NCBI GenBank assembly: GCA_964420455.1
Contig: CAYQTO010000077.1
Span: forward strand, 1 to 16,386
Origin: CAYQTO01 sp964420455
GTDB taxonomy: Bacteria > Sumerlaeota > Sumerlaeia > SLMS01
Direction: 5' to 3'
DNA: 16,386 nucleotides
The notes under the pieces are model-generated. The model was not told the origin of the DNA, did no database searches, and worked only from the letters and a program-made list of their open reading frames with translations. This document shows positions 1 to 6,589 of the stretch, piece after piece (the stretch's first letter is position 1; the number at the start of each line of letters is the position of its first letter). The position numbers and the translations under genes are program-made.

Positions 1-871
1 GGTTGGAGCCGCCGCCGATCAGCGCCGCACTCGAGGCGGTGTGGTGGGGATCACGAAAGGGGCGATGCGCGAGAAGACCCGCCCGCCCGTTGAGCAGCCC
101 GGCAATGCTGTGGATCTTTGACGCCTCGATGCGCTCCTCGAATCCCATCGGCGGGAGGATGCCCGGGAGGCACCGGGCGAGCATGGTTTTGCCGCTGCCC
201 GGCGGGCCGCTGAAGAGGAGGTTGTGGCCGCCGGCGGCGGCGACCTCGAGCGCGCGCCGGGCCCCCTCCTGACCCTTGACCTCGCGCATGTCGAAGTAGG
301 CGGGCGGTGGCGCGTCGTCCGACCGGCCGGGGCGGGCCGGCGCAATCTCCCGCGTTCCGTTGAGGAACTCCGCCGCCTCCCGCATGTTCCCCACCGGGAT
401 AATGTCGATACCCTCGACATGGGCGGCCTCGGCGGCGTTGTGGGCCGGGAGGAGGAGCCCGGCGAGACGCGCCGCCCGGGCGCCGATGGCCAGCGGCAGG
501 GCGCCGACCAACGGCTGGAGCTGGCCGTCGAGGCTGAGCTCCCCCGCCGCCGCGTAGCCCTCCCGCGCCTTGCGGATCTTCTCCGTCGCCACCAGCGCCG
601 CGAGCGCCATCGGCAGGTCCAGGTGGGACCCCTCCTTGCGCCGGTCCGCCGGCGCCAGATTCACCACCACCCGATGCTGGACGATGGCAAGGCCGCTGTT
701 CTTGAGGGCGGCGCGGACCCGTTCCCGTGCCTCGCGCACGGCCATGTCCCCAAGCCCCACAATGTTCCACACCGCCTGATTCGGGTCCTTGGTCGGCGCC
801 ACGTCGACCTCCACGGACACCGGAAAGGCGTCGATCCCGTGAATCGCGAAGGACGTGAGCGTGGCAAGCAT
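1..871 (-). CDS. comM: ComM/YifB family Mg-chelatase-like AAA+ ATPase (N-terminal part, runs off left edge)
   Basis: The reading frame is open from the ATG at 871 to the window edge and gives 290 residues; the family is usually about 500, so the C-terminal part lies outside. The start MLATLTSFAI, followed by GIDAFPVSVEVDV, matches the usual YifB N-terminus. Residues 1-170 are the Lon-protease-like domain, with GELSLDGQLQPLVGALPLAI near 110-129. The AAA+ domain follows: 'VKGQEGARRALEVAAAGGHN' leads to Walker A GPPGSGKT at 222-229, and the family motif RPFRDPHHTAS is at 270-280. In the best studied members ComM is a hexameric helicase that promotes branch migration when transforming single-stranded DNA is integrated; in other bacteria the role is less clear. 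No strong Shine-Dalgarno precedes the ATG. It is the last gene of the minus-strand series here and is separated from the kinase by a structured gap. dprA, another transformation gene, lies about 8.6 kb away. The family call is firm; the transformation role is inferred. Confidence 0.93.
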   Translation of the reverse strand, partial: MLATLTSFAIHGIDAFPVSVEVDVAPTKDPNQAVWNIVGLGDMAVREARERVRAALKNSGLAIVQHRVVVNLAPADRRKEGSHLDLPMALAALVATEKIRKAREGYAAAGELSLDGQLQPLVGALPLAIGARAARLAGLLLPAHNAAEAAHVEGIDIIPVGNMREAAEFLNGTREIAPARPGRSDDAPPPAYFDMREVKGQEGARRALEVAAAGGHNLLFSGPPGSGKTMLARCLPGILPPMGFEERIEASKIHSIAGLLNGRAGLLAHRPFRDPHHTASSAALIGGGSN

Positions 872-956
872 GGCGGGGTCAGTTGGCCGCCGAACGAGTG
901 GCAGGGCAACGAAGAAAATACGAAACGGCGCGACGACGAAACCATAACCCCACCCC

Positions 957-1023
957 GGGACCGCGGGGGATTTCCGCCCCCCCCGCGCAGGGTCCAACCG
1001 GGTGACCCCGGCACCACGGGTTG
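957..1023 (-). other. Two adjacent hairpins in the kinase-comM gap
   Basis: The 260-base gap between the kinase stop and comM has two side-by-side inverted repeats. The first pairs GGACC (958-962) plus GCGGGGG (963-969) with CCCCCGC (980-986) and GGTCC (991-995). The second pairs CAACC (995-999) and GGTG (1001-1004) with CACC (1012-1015) and GGTTG (1019-1023). Neither is followed by a T-run in either direction, so they are not textbook intrinsic terminators. They could be a Rho-dependent end structure or a comM leader. No convincing promoter was found for comM. Confidence 0.4.
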
Positions 1024-1110
1024 AAATCCGGCGCCACGATTGACCGATGCCTCCGGGATCGCTCCCGTTAAGGCACGCGATGATCTCCCGATCGGCTGCT
1101 CGATTCTCCT

Positions 1111-1132
1111 GAGGGGAGACCGAGTCTCCCTC
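1111..1132 (-). terminator. Hairpin directly after the kinase stop codon
   Basis: GAGGGGAGAC (1111-1120) faces GTCTCCCTC (1124-1132) across a 3-base loop. It forms a 9-bp stem with one bulged G, and the last base of one arm is the first base of the stop codon complement. No T-run follows, so it may stabilise the mRNA 3' end or act with Rho rather than terminate alone. Confidence 0.4.
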
Positions 1133-2430
1133 TACCTCTCGCGGTAGGCGCGGGCTTGGCGGACGGCGGCGGCGATGCGGGTGGGATCGCCGGCGGAAAG
1201 GGCAGTCTCAAGGTCGTTGCGGAGAATGACGAGGCTGGCGTTCTGGGGCGCGGCGCGCAGGGCGTCTTGGAGGAAGGCGCGCTCGGCGGCGACGACCTCG
1301 GAGAAGGCGGCGGAAACGTCTGCCCGGGCGACACTGTTCTCGGCGTGGTAGGCGGTCACGGCGCCGGCACCGGCGGCCAGGCCGGCGGCGAGCAGGGCTG
1401 TTGCCGCCACGCCGTTGCGCACCCCGCGGGGGAGTCTCCCCCACCAACCCGCGTCGCCGCTCTGGTGCACGCGGAAGAAAAGCGCCTCGAGCTCGCGGAG
1501 AAACTCGTCCATGTCCAGGTGGCGGCGGTTGGGCTCGCGGGCGAGGCCCCGGGCGAGAAAGCGGGCCAGCGCCGGGTCGAGTCCGGTGGTGTCTATACGG
1601 AATTCGCCGCGGCGGTTGGCCTCGAGCATGGTGGGGGACTTGGCGAGGAGTTGCCGTCCGGTAAGGGCAACGTAGAGCGTCGCGGTGAGGGAGAAGATGT
1701 CGCCGGCGGGGGCGACCTGCTCGCCGCGGGCCTGCTCCGGCGCCATGTAGCCGATGGTGCCGCCGGAGAGGGCGGCGTTGAGGGTGCTTTCCTCGCGGGT
1801 GGCCGCCAGCCCGAGATCCGCCACTTTGACCGTACCGTCGCTGCCGAGAAGGATATTCTGGGGCTTGATGTCGCGGTGAATGATGCCGCGCTGGTGGGCG
1901 GCGCGGATGCCGCGAGCGGCGTCGATGACGATGCGGAGGATCTCGCGGAGCTTGAGCGGTGGCTGGCGGTCGAGCCGGCGGCCAAGGTCCTCCCCCGCGA
2001 TGAACTCCATCGCGACGAAGCTGATTTCTCCCACCGTGTGGAAGGAATAGACGCGGACGACGTTTTCGTGGGCGATCTGGCTGGTCTTCTCAGCCTCGGC
2101 TTTCAGGGCACGGACGAAGGCGACATCGCTCTGGTTGACGACGAACTTGAGGGCCACATCGCGGTTGAGCGAGCGGTCGCGCGCCTTGGCGACGGCGCCC
2201 ATGCCGCCTGCACCGAGCAGCGACACCACATCGAAGTTCTCCTGGTCGGCGATGATGCGCAGTCCCGCCAGGAGATCAAACTCGCCAGGCCGGACCTTGT
2301 GGCGCTGGGCCTTTTCGCGCCCCTCCATGTCGAGGAGCGTCGATTCGACAGACCGCGCCAGCACCGTGCTCCCGTCGTGGAGGTCGACGGTGATGGGGAT
2401 GGTGTCGGCCAGGATGCCGCTCGTGATCAT
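1132..2430 (-). CDS. Membrane-anchored Hanks-type serine/threonine protein kinase
   Basis: The 432-residue protein has all core kinase motifs: glycine loop GAGGMG at 73-78, ATP lysine K95 in VALKFV, HRDIKPQN at 185-192 with catalytic D187, metal-binding DLG (not DFG) at 205-207, an APE motif at 230-232, and D244 of the F-helix. Residues 1-65 come before the kinase fold and match nothing I recognise. A single membrane segment covers about 338-358, followed by a 70-residue helical tail predicted to lie outside the cytoplasm. The substrate is unknown. An upstream in-frame start at 2463 exists, but it would overlap the pseudopilin; the ATG at 2430 lies 8 bases after that gene's stop and fits an operon. 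No strong Shine-Dalgarno is visible, so translation may be coupled. The link to the pseudopilin is positional. The kinase call is secure; whether it acts on the pilus or secretion machine is inference. Confidence 0.9.
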   Translation of the reverse strand: MITSGILADTIPITVDLHDGSTVLARSVESTLLDMEGREKAQRHKVRPGEFDLLAGLRIIADQENFDVVSLLGAGGMGAVAKARDRSLNRDVALKFVVNQSDVAFVRALKAEAEKTSQIAHENVVRVYSFHTVGEISFVAMEFIAGEDLGRRLDRQPPLKLREILRIVIDAARGIRAAHQRGIIHRDIKPQNILLGSDGTVKVADLGLAATREESTLNAALSGGTIGYMAPEQARGEQVAPAGDIFSLTATLYVALTGRQLLAKSPTMLEANRRGEFRIDTTGLDPALARFLARGLAREPNRRHLDMDEFLRELEALFFRVHQSGDAGWWGRLPRGVRNGVAATALLAAGLAAGAGAVTAYHAENSVARADVSAAFSEVVAAERAFLQDALRAAPQNASLVILRNDLETALSAGDPTRIAAAVRQARAYRER

Positions 2431-2438
2431 GGCCGGGA

Positions 2439-2993
2439 TCAGCCGCCGCCGAGCACCGAGCAATTGGTCCGCACGAGGTCCCCGGCGCTGATCGTTCCAT
2501 TTGTTGGGTCGTAGACGCCACTCTCGAACACCATGAATTTGCGCTCTTCCACAAGGTCACGGAGCACATTGAGGAGGTCGTCCTCGCCATCGGGCCCAAC
2601 GGAGCCAAGAATGTACTTGTTCACTTCCCGAGCGTGGGCAGTGATCGAGGGATTGTCGCTGATGTTCACGTAGTAGGGGTTCATGTTGAACATGTCGAAG
2701 CGCGAGAAGGGGTCGGCGCTGATTTCCGTGAGGTAGGCAACGGGGGTGGTGAGGACCTCGAGGCCGCGGCGCCGTGCCGCCGGGTCCACAATGTCGGACT
2801 GCTCGGGGTACCGGTGCGAGTCCACCTTGTAGGCGTTGAGCGCCACCGACTTGGTGCGCAGTTCCGAGTGAGCGGCAGAGACCTTCGAGCGCGTTTGCGC
2901 CTCTAAGAAGTTGGGGACTGCGATCGCCGCGAGGATGGCGATGATCGCCACCACGATCAGTAGCTCGATGAGGGTAAAGCCCGCCTTGCGCAT
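2439..2993 (-). CDS. Type IV-like pseudopilin (prepilin-type cleavage/methylation protein)
   Basis: The 184-residue protein starts MRKAGFTLIELL. The short basic leader ends in G5, F6 becomes the first mature residue, and E10 is the conserved Glu5 of the mature pilin. A hydrophobic N-terminal helix runs to about residue 28. This is the class III signal cut by a PilD-type peptidase. The rest is a small globular domain with LEVLTTPVAYL and a GPDGEDD stretch, as in GspG-like pseudopilins of poorly cultured phyla; the acidic stretch may bind calcium. In-frame ATGs at 3074 and 3005 exist, but only the ATG at 2993 gives a proper leader peptide. It is likely the first gene of an operon with the kinase, whose start is 8 bases after this stop. 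Whether it joins a type IV pilus or a type II secretion pseudopilus cannot be decided; PilB and PilC lie about 9 kb away on the same strand. Confidence 0.9.
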   Translation of the reverse strand: MRKAGFTLIELLIVVAIIAILAAIAVPNFLEAQTRSKVSAAHSELRTKSVALNAYKVDSHRYPEQSDIVDPAARRRGLEVLTTPVAYLTEISADPFSRFDMFNMNPYYVNISDNPSITAHAREVNKYILGSVGPDGEDDLLNVLRDLVEERKFMVFESGVYDPTNGTISAGDLVRTNCSVLGGG

Positions 2994-3005
2994 CGGATGT
3001 TCCAT

Positions 3006-3026
3006 CCTGGTTGGATTCAACCAAGG
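3006..3026 (-). promoter_or_regulatory. Hairpin just upstream of the pseudopilin start
   Basis: TGGTTG (3008-3013) and CAACCA (3018-3023) form a 6-bp stem with a 4-base loop. Two more C-G pairs (3006-3007 with 3025-3026) extend it if A3024 is bulged. It sits 13 to 33 bases before the ATG at 2993 and its 3' arm includes the only AGG that could serve as ribosome-binding core. It might limit translation of the pseudopilin; this is inference. Confidence 0.3.
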
Positions 3027-3199
3027 TACGGCAACCCGTGGGCCATAGGGTTCCGGGTTCCGAAGGCGGTCCAAGCATGGTTGACGGTAAAGGATTTACA
3101 GGAGGGCCTCGCGTGCTTCCGGCGCTCGCTTGCGGGACAGAAGCGTCCCTACTGACTGAAAGGGAGGCAGGGGAATGTGACGTTTTTGCGCGGAGAAAT

Positions 3200-3231
3200 C
3201 GCCGGACGGGGGGGGCCGCACCCGCCCGGCG
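3200..3231 (-). terminator. GC-rich terminator-like hairpin after msrBA
   Basis: An 11-bp stem pairs CGCCGGACGGG (3200-3210) with CCCGCCCGGCG (3221-3231), with one wobble pair and a 10-base loop. It lies 15 bases after the msrBA stop. The following minus-strand sequence, GATTTCTCC, has only a weak T-run. Confidence 0.55.
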
Positions 3232-3246
3232 GAGCATGGTCGAACC

Positions 3247-4434
3247 CTAGCTCTTTCCCTCCTCCAGGAGCGTGCGCACCTTCTTGACCTTGGGCAGCGC
3301 CACGCCCCGGACGTAGGGATTCATCGGGTTCAGGCAGACGTAGTCCTGGTGGTAGGGCTCGGCGAGGAAGAAGCCCTCGAGCGGTTCGAGCGTGGTGACG
3401 ATGTCTTTCTCGAAGGCGCCGGACTCGCGCAGGTCCGCAAGGTAGGCCTCGGCGATCTGGCGCTGGGCCTCGTCGGCAAAGAAGATCGCGGAGCGGTACT
3501 GGGGCCCCACGTCGTTGCCTTGGCGGTTGAGCGTCGTCGGGTCGTGAGTCGCGAAGTGGACGGACAACAGGTCCTCGAACTTGAGGACAGTGGGGTCGTA
3601 GACGACCTTGACGACCTCCGCGTGCTTCGTCCGTCCGCTGGAAACGGCGCGGTAGTTTGCGTCCTCCTCGGTGCCACCGGCGTAGCCGCTGACCACCGCA
3701 ATGACTCCGTCGAGTTCCTCGAACACGGCCTCGACACACCAGAAGCATCCGCCGCCGAGGACGGCGTCAGCGGTCTCGATGGGCTCGAGGCCCTCCCGGC
3801 CAAGGCGCTCGGCGATCTGGTCCTCGGGGACAAATTCGAGCGAGGCGGAGTTCATGCAGTAACGCAGACCGGTGGGTGCGGGCCCGTCGGTAAAGACGTG
3901 GCCGAGGTGGGACTCGCTGAGGCGGTCGACGACCTCGGTGCGGGCCATGCCGTGGCTCAGGTCGAGCTTGAGGAGGACGTTCTCCTCGGCGATCGGGCGG
4001 GTGAAGCTGGGCCAGCCAGTGCCCGAGTCGAACTTGTCGTCGCTGTGAAAGAGGGGGAGGCCGGATGCCTTGCAGATATACACGCCGCGCTGCTTGTTGT
4101 CCAGCAGCTCGCCGGTGAAGGCGCGTTCGGTGCCGGCCTGGCGGAGGATGCGGAAGGATTCCGCGTCGAGTTGGGCGCGCCATTCATCCTCGGTCTTTGT
4201 CAGCCGCTCCTCGCGCACGGGCCCAACGAGGTCGCCCGCGCTGTTGAACAGGCGCACATACACGTGATCGGCGTCGTCTTTCTTCTTCATTTCTGGGGGA
4301 TTCCCTTCGTGCATTTGGTTCCACAGGGCCTTGGCCTCTTCGGCATTGACTTGATTGCCACCGAGGGAGCCGACGGCAAGCATCAGGCCACCGGCGCCAA
4401 GGCCGAAAAGTGCCAGCAAGTTGGTCCACTTCAT
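3247..4434 (-). CDS. msrBA: Exported bifunctional methionine sulfoxide reductase, MsrB-MsrA fusion
   Basis: The 395-residue enzyme reduces both methionine-R-sulfoxide (MsrB) and methionine-S-sulfoxide (MsrA) in oxidised proteins. Residues 1-31 look like a signal peptide, with a hydrophobic stretch at 6-25 and a V-N-A site before E32, so it should work in the periplasm. MsrB covers about 75-207: DSGTGWPSF at 136-144, SHLGHVF at 175-181, catalytic C193 in RYCMNSASL. MsrA covers about 222-390: GGGCFWC at 227-233 with catalytic C230, and YHQDYVCLNP at 361-370 with C367 as a possible recycling cysteine. The B-then-A order is the less common fusion order. The MsrB part lacks the zinc-binding CxxC pairs and has T139 where many MsrBs carry the recycling cysteine (CGWPSF); C121 might replace it. 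A strong GAGGAGG at 4444-4450, 9 bases before the ATG, fixes the start. A structured gap separates it from the ABC gene upstream. Confidence 0.95.
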   Translation of the reverse strand: MKWTNLLALFGLGAGGLMLAVGSLGGNQVNAEEAKALWNQMHEGNPPEMKKKDDADHVYVRLFNSAGDLVGPVREERLTKTEDEWRAQLDAESFRILRQAGTERAFTGELLDNKQRGVYICKASGLPLFHSDDKFDSGTGWPSFTRPIAEENVLLKLDLSHGMARTEVVDRLSESHLGHVFTDGPAPTGLRYCMNSASLEFVPEDQIAERLGREGLEPIETADAVLGGGCFWCVEAVFEELDGVIAVVSGYAGGTEEDANYRAVSSGRTKHAEVVKVVYDPTVLKFEDLLSVHFATHDPTTLNRQGNDVGPQYRSAIFFADEAQRQIAEAYLADLRESGAFEKDIVTTLEPLEGFFLAEPYHQDYVCLNPMNPYVRGVALPKVKKVRTLLEEGKS

Positions 4435-4458
4435 GGGGCGAGTCCTCCTCGCTTGGAG

Positions 4459-4549
4459 CCGCCGTGCGGGCAGCGCTTGAATGATGGAGGAGCAAGGGCC
4501 GGTCCCATCCGGTTTTGAAGGCCGGGATCCGGGTCATTCTTCACGGCGG
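4459..4549 (-). promoter_or_regulatory. Nested inverted repeats between the ABC ATPase gene and msrBA
   Basis: Three stems nest inside each other. The outer one is CCGCCGTG (4459-4466) with CACGGCGG (4542-4549). The middle one is GAATGA (4479-4484) with TCATTC (4534-4539). The inner one is CCGGTCCC (4499-4506) with GGGATCCGG (4524-4532), with one bulged base and a 17-base loop. The element starts 1 base after the ABC stop and ends 8 bases before the msrBA Shine-Dalgarno (4444-4450). It could be the transcript end of the ABC gene, an msrBA leader RNA or a small RNA. No known riboswitch class was recognised. Confidence 0.4.
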
Positions 4550-4550
4550 A

Positions 4551-5285
4551 TTACAGACACTCGCTCCGGGCGAGGAATTCCCGCACCTCCGGGGTGGTGG
4601 ACTTGCGGAGTTCGTCCGGGGTGCCGCTGGCCGCGATGCGCCCCTTTGCCAGCAGGTGAATCCGGTGGCCGATGGTAAACGCGCTGATCAGATCGTGGGT
4701 CACGACCACCGTGGTCGCGCCGGTCTCGCGGTTTACCTGCTGGATGATGTCGTCGACGGTCTGGCTGATGGGGGGATCGAGGCCGGCGGTGGGCTCGTCG
4801 AAAAGCATGCAATCGGCGTCCTGGACGAGGGAACGGGCGATGGCGGCGCGTTTCTGCTGGCCACCGGAGAGGGTGCTGACGCTCTGCCGCTCGCGGCCGC
4901 CGAGGCCCACCATCTGGAGCTTCTCCGCCACCTTGCGCATGCACGCGTCCCGGTTCGTTCCCCTCACCTCGATCAGCGGCAGGGCGACATTTTGGCCAAC
5001 ATCCAGCGACTGGAGCATTCCCCCGTTCTGGAAGATCATCCCAAAACGCATCCGGAAGGGGTAAAGCTCGGCCTCGCGCAGGCCGACGATGTTCTCGCCG
5101 TCGATCCGGATGCTTCCCGCGTCGGGCTGCAGGAGACCAACCAGATGCTTGAGGAGCACGCTCTTGCCCTGGCCCGATCGACCCATGATCACACAGATCT
5201 CGCCGGGCTCGATCGTCAGGTCGATGTTGTCGAACACCGTCAGCGAACCGAAGCTTTTGGAGAGGCCTTGAATCTCGATCTTCAT
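4551..5285 (-). CDS. ABC transporter ATP-binding protein, MlaF/Ttg2A-like
   Basis: The 244-residue ATPase has Walker A GRSGQGKS at 35-42, Q-loop FQNGG with Q86, signature LSGGQ at 139-143, Walker B CMLFDE at 159-164 and H-loop H197. The stretch 'RFGMIFQNGGMLQSLDVGQN', with ALPLIE after it, resembles MlaF, the ATPase of the MCE-type system that moves phospholipids between the inner and outer membranes. The usual partners, an MlaE permease and an MlaD MCE protein, are not next to it: a PHP protein lies upstream and msrBA downstream. It may work with subunits coded elsewhere. The start codon has no Shine-Dalgarno; a C-rich, G-poor leader precedes it. The ABC ATPase call is certain. The Mla assignment rests on motif style and is less sure. 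Confidence 0.85.
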   Translation of the reverse strand: MKIEIQGLSKSFGSLTVFDNIDLTIEPGEICVIMGRSGQGKSVLLKHLVGLLQPDAGSIRIDGENIVGLREAELYPFRMRFGMIFQNGGMLQSLDVGQNVALPLIEVRGTNRDACMRKVAEKLQMVGLGGRERQSVSTLSGGQQKRAAIARSLVQDADCMLFDEPTAGLDPPISQTVDDIIQQVNRETGATTVVVTHDLISAFTIGHRIHLLAKGRIAASGTPDELRKSTTPEVREFLARSECL

Positions 5286-5345
5286 GGGGTGGGAGGGTTG
5301 CGGGGGCGTGATTGGGGAGCGAGGAAAATCGGGGGCGCCGAGGGA
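5286..5345 (-). promoter_or_regulatory. C-rich, G-poor leader before the ABC ATPase gene
   Basis: Read on the minus strand, the 60 bases before the ATG at 5285 are dominated by C with few G, with repeated CCCTCC- and CCCACCCC-like tracts. No ribosome-binding site is seen. Such C-over-G bias is typical of Rho loading sites, so this may be where Rho acts on the PHP transcript. It is a weak, composition-based call. Confidence 0.2.
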
Positions 5346-5426
5346 ATGGTGGCCGCGCTGCGTGCGCCGCGGGCATTCAGCGGGCGAGAGAGACTTGGCC
5401 GGCTTGATGGGAGCGGCCGGGCTGGA

Positions 5427-6491
5427 TCAGGTGATGTCGCTGACGGTGGGCTGGAGGACGCCCTGCTCGTCGACAAGGCGGATTGGGTTGCTGAGGATCC
5501 AGAGGCGACGGTTGAGGTAGGCCTCGACGCGGTAGCTGCCGGGCCCGGCGGCGGGAAAGCTGGCCTCGGCGGTCGTGCCCCAGAACAATGGCTGGCCGTT
5601 GTGGCGCAGCACGACCTCGGCGGATTCGGGCAAGTGAACATGAAAGCGCCCGTTCGGGCTGTAGGGGATTTCCTCGCCCATCTGGCGCCGGCGGCCGGTG
5701 ATCGAATGGAATTCAAAAACGAAGGGTTTCTCGGCCCCCACGGAGCGATTTACAACATAGCTGCGCCCTTCCCGCAGCGCCTGCCACACGAGGTCGCGCG
5801 CCCGCAGTGAGACCGACGGCAGTTCCTGGGTCAGCACGCAGGTGCAGATCGTTTGAAAGCCGATCTCGTAGGGAAAGACCATCTTCCAATCGAGGAGGGG
5901 GTCTTTGCGCTGGTGGTGGTTGAGTCCGCCGATGATGGGCAGATGGCGCTTTTCCAGGAGGCGGTCCCACTTCCACAGGAAGCGGCGTGTCGGCCCATGG
6001 AGCAGCTTGTCCGGCCGGCTGATGGCCCGCATGATGGTCCTGGCGTTGGTGCGCGAGAGGAACTCGTCGTAGAAGTTCCAGATCTCGAGGAGGTCCGCCT
6101 TGTCCGGGTCCAGAGGGGGCGGAATGGTCTTTGGACATCCCTTGGCGGAATGGAGCTGGTGATGGATGCTGACGGCGGTTCCCTGTTGGCCGCGGAGCAG
6201 GTCAAGGCCGGCCTGGAGGGTTTCAACGCGGCCGATTTCCTCGCGGGTTTCGAAGGCGAGGAAGTGCCCCTCCGGCGTGATGACTTCCTCGCCGCAAAGC
6301 AGGAGCACGTCGCCGTGCCACCCTTCGGCATTCTCGTAGGCGTGCCCGCGGGTTCCGTGGTCGGTGAGGACGACGAAGTCGATCTGGTTTTTCCGGGCGG
6401 TCTCGATGACCTCCTCCACGGTTCCGAACCCACCACTAAGGGAGGTATGGACGTGGAGGACGCCGGTGTAGGTGCGCCGGGCGGGGGGCAT
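5427..6491 (-). CDS. PHP-domain metal-dependent phosphoesterase with C-terminal beta domain
   Basis: The 354-residue protein carries the PHP motifs that hold a metal cluster: HVHTS with H13 and H15, TDHGT with D44 and H45, GEEV with E68, PEGHF with H76, H110-H111 in SIHHQ, and H192-H193 in GLNHH, where many relatives have a GSDAH-like motif. Relatives (COG0613-type) hydrolyse small phosphate esters or nucleotides, but this group's substrate is unknown. Residues from about 260 onward form a separate beta-rich domain ending in the recurring pattern GPGSYRVEAY and WILSNPIRL, seen in many PHP proteins of this type. No signal peptide is present. It is transcribed divergently from the GT87 gene, across a 98-base gap, and may be first in a transcript with the ABC ATPase 141 bases downstream. 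The family call is secure, the substrate is open. Confidence 0.87.
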   Translation of the reverse strand: MPPARRTYTGVLHVHTSLSGGFGTVEEVIETARKNQIDFVVLTDHGTRGHAYENAEGWHGDVLLLCGEEVITPEGHFLAFETREEIGRVETLQAGLDLLRGQQGTAVSIHHQLHSAKGCPKTIPPPLDPDKADLLEIWNFYDEFLSRTNARTIMRAISRPDKLLHGPTRRFLWKWDRLLEKRHLPIIGGLNHHQRKDPLLDWKMVFPYEIGFQTICTCVLTQELPSVSLRARDLVWQALREGRSYVVNRSVGAEKPFVFEFHSITGRRRQMGEEIPYSPNGRFHVHLPESAEVVLRHNGQPLFWGTTAEASFPAAGPGSYRVEAYLNRRLWILSNPIRLVDEQGVLQPTVSDIT

Positions 6492-6532
6492 GGCACCGTC
6501 CGTGGGGTGTTGGGCACATTGGAAAAGACGAC

Positions 6533-6564
6533 TTTATCAACCGGCAGCGCGTTGGCGGTGTCAA
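6533..6564 (-). promoter_or_regulatory. Weak candidate promoter for the PHP gene
   Basis: On the minus strand a perfect TTGACA (6564-6559) lies in the divergent gap, and GATAAA (6538-6533) matches four of six -10 positions. The spacing of 20 bases is longer than the usual 17, so the call is weak. The leader to the ATG at 6491 would be about 35 bases. Confidence 0.25.
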
Positions 6565-6589
6565 CACGCCCTCGGCGCAGGGGCGAGCA

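Noticed and set aside
1156..2514. Long plus-strand open frame of 452 residues
   Set aside because: It is the antisense shadow of the kinase gene. It is rich in Gly, Asp and Val with no family motif, as expected opposite a GC-rich gene.
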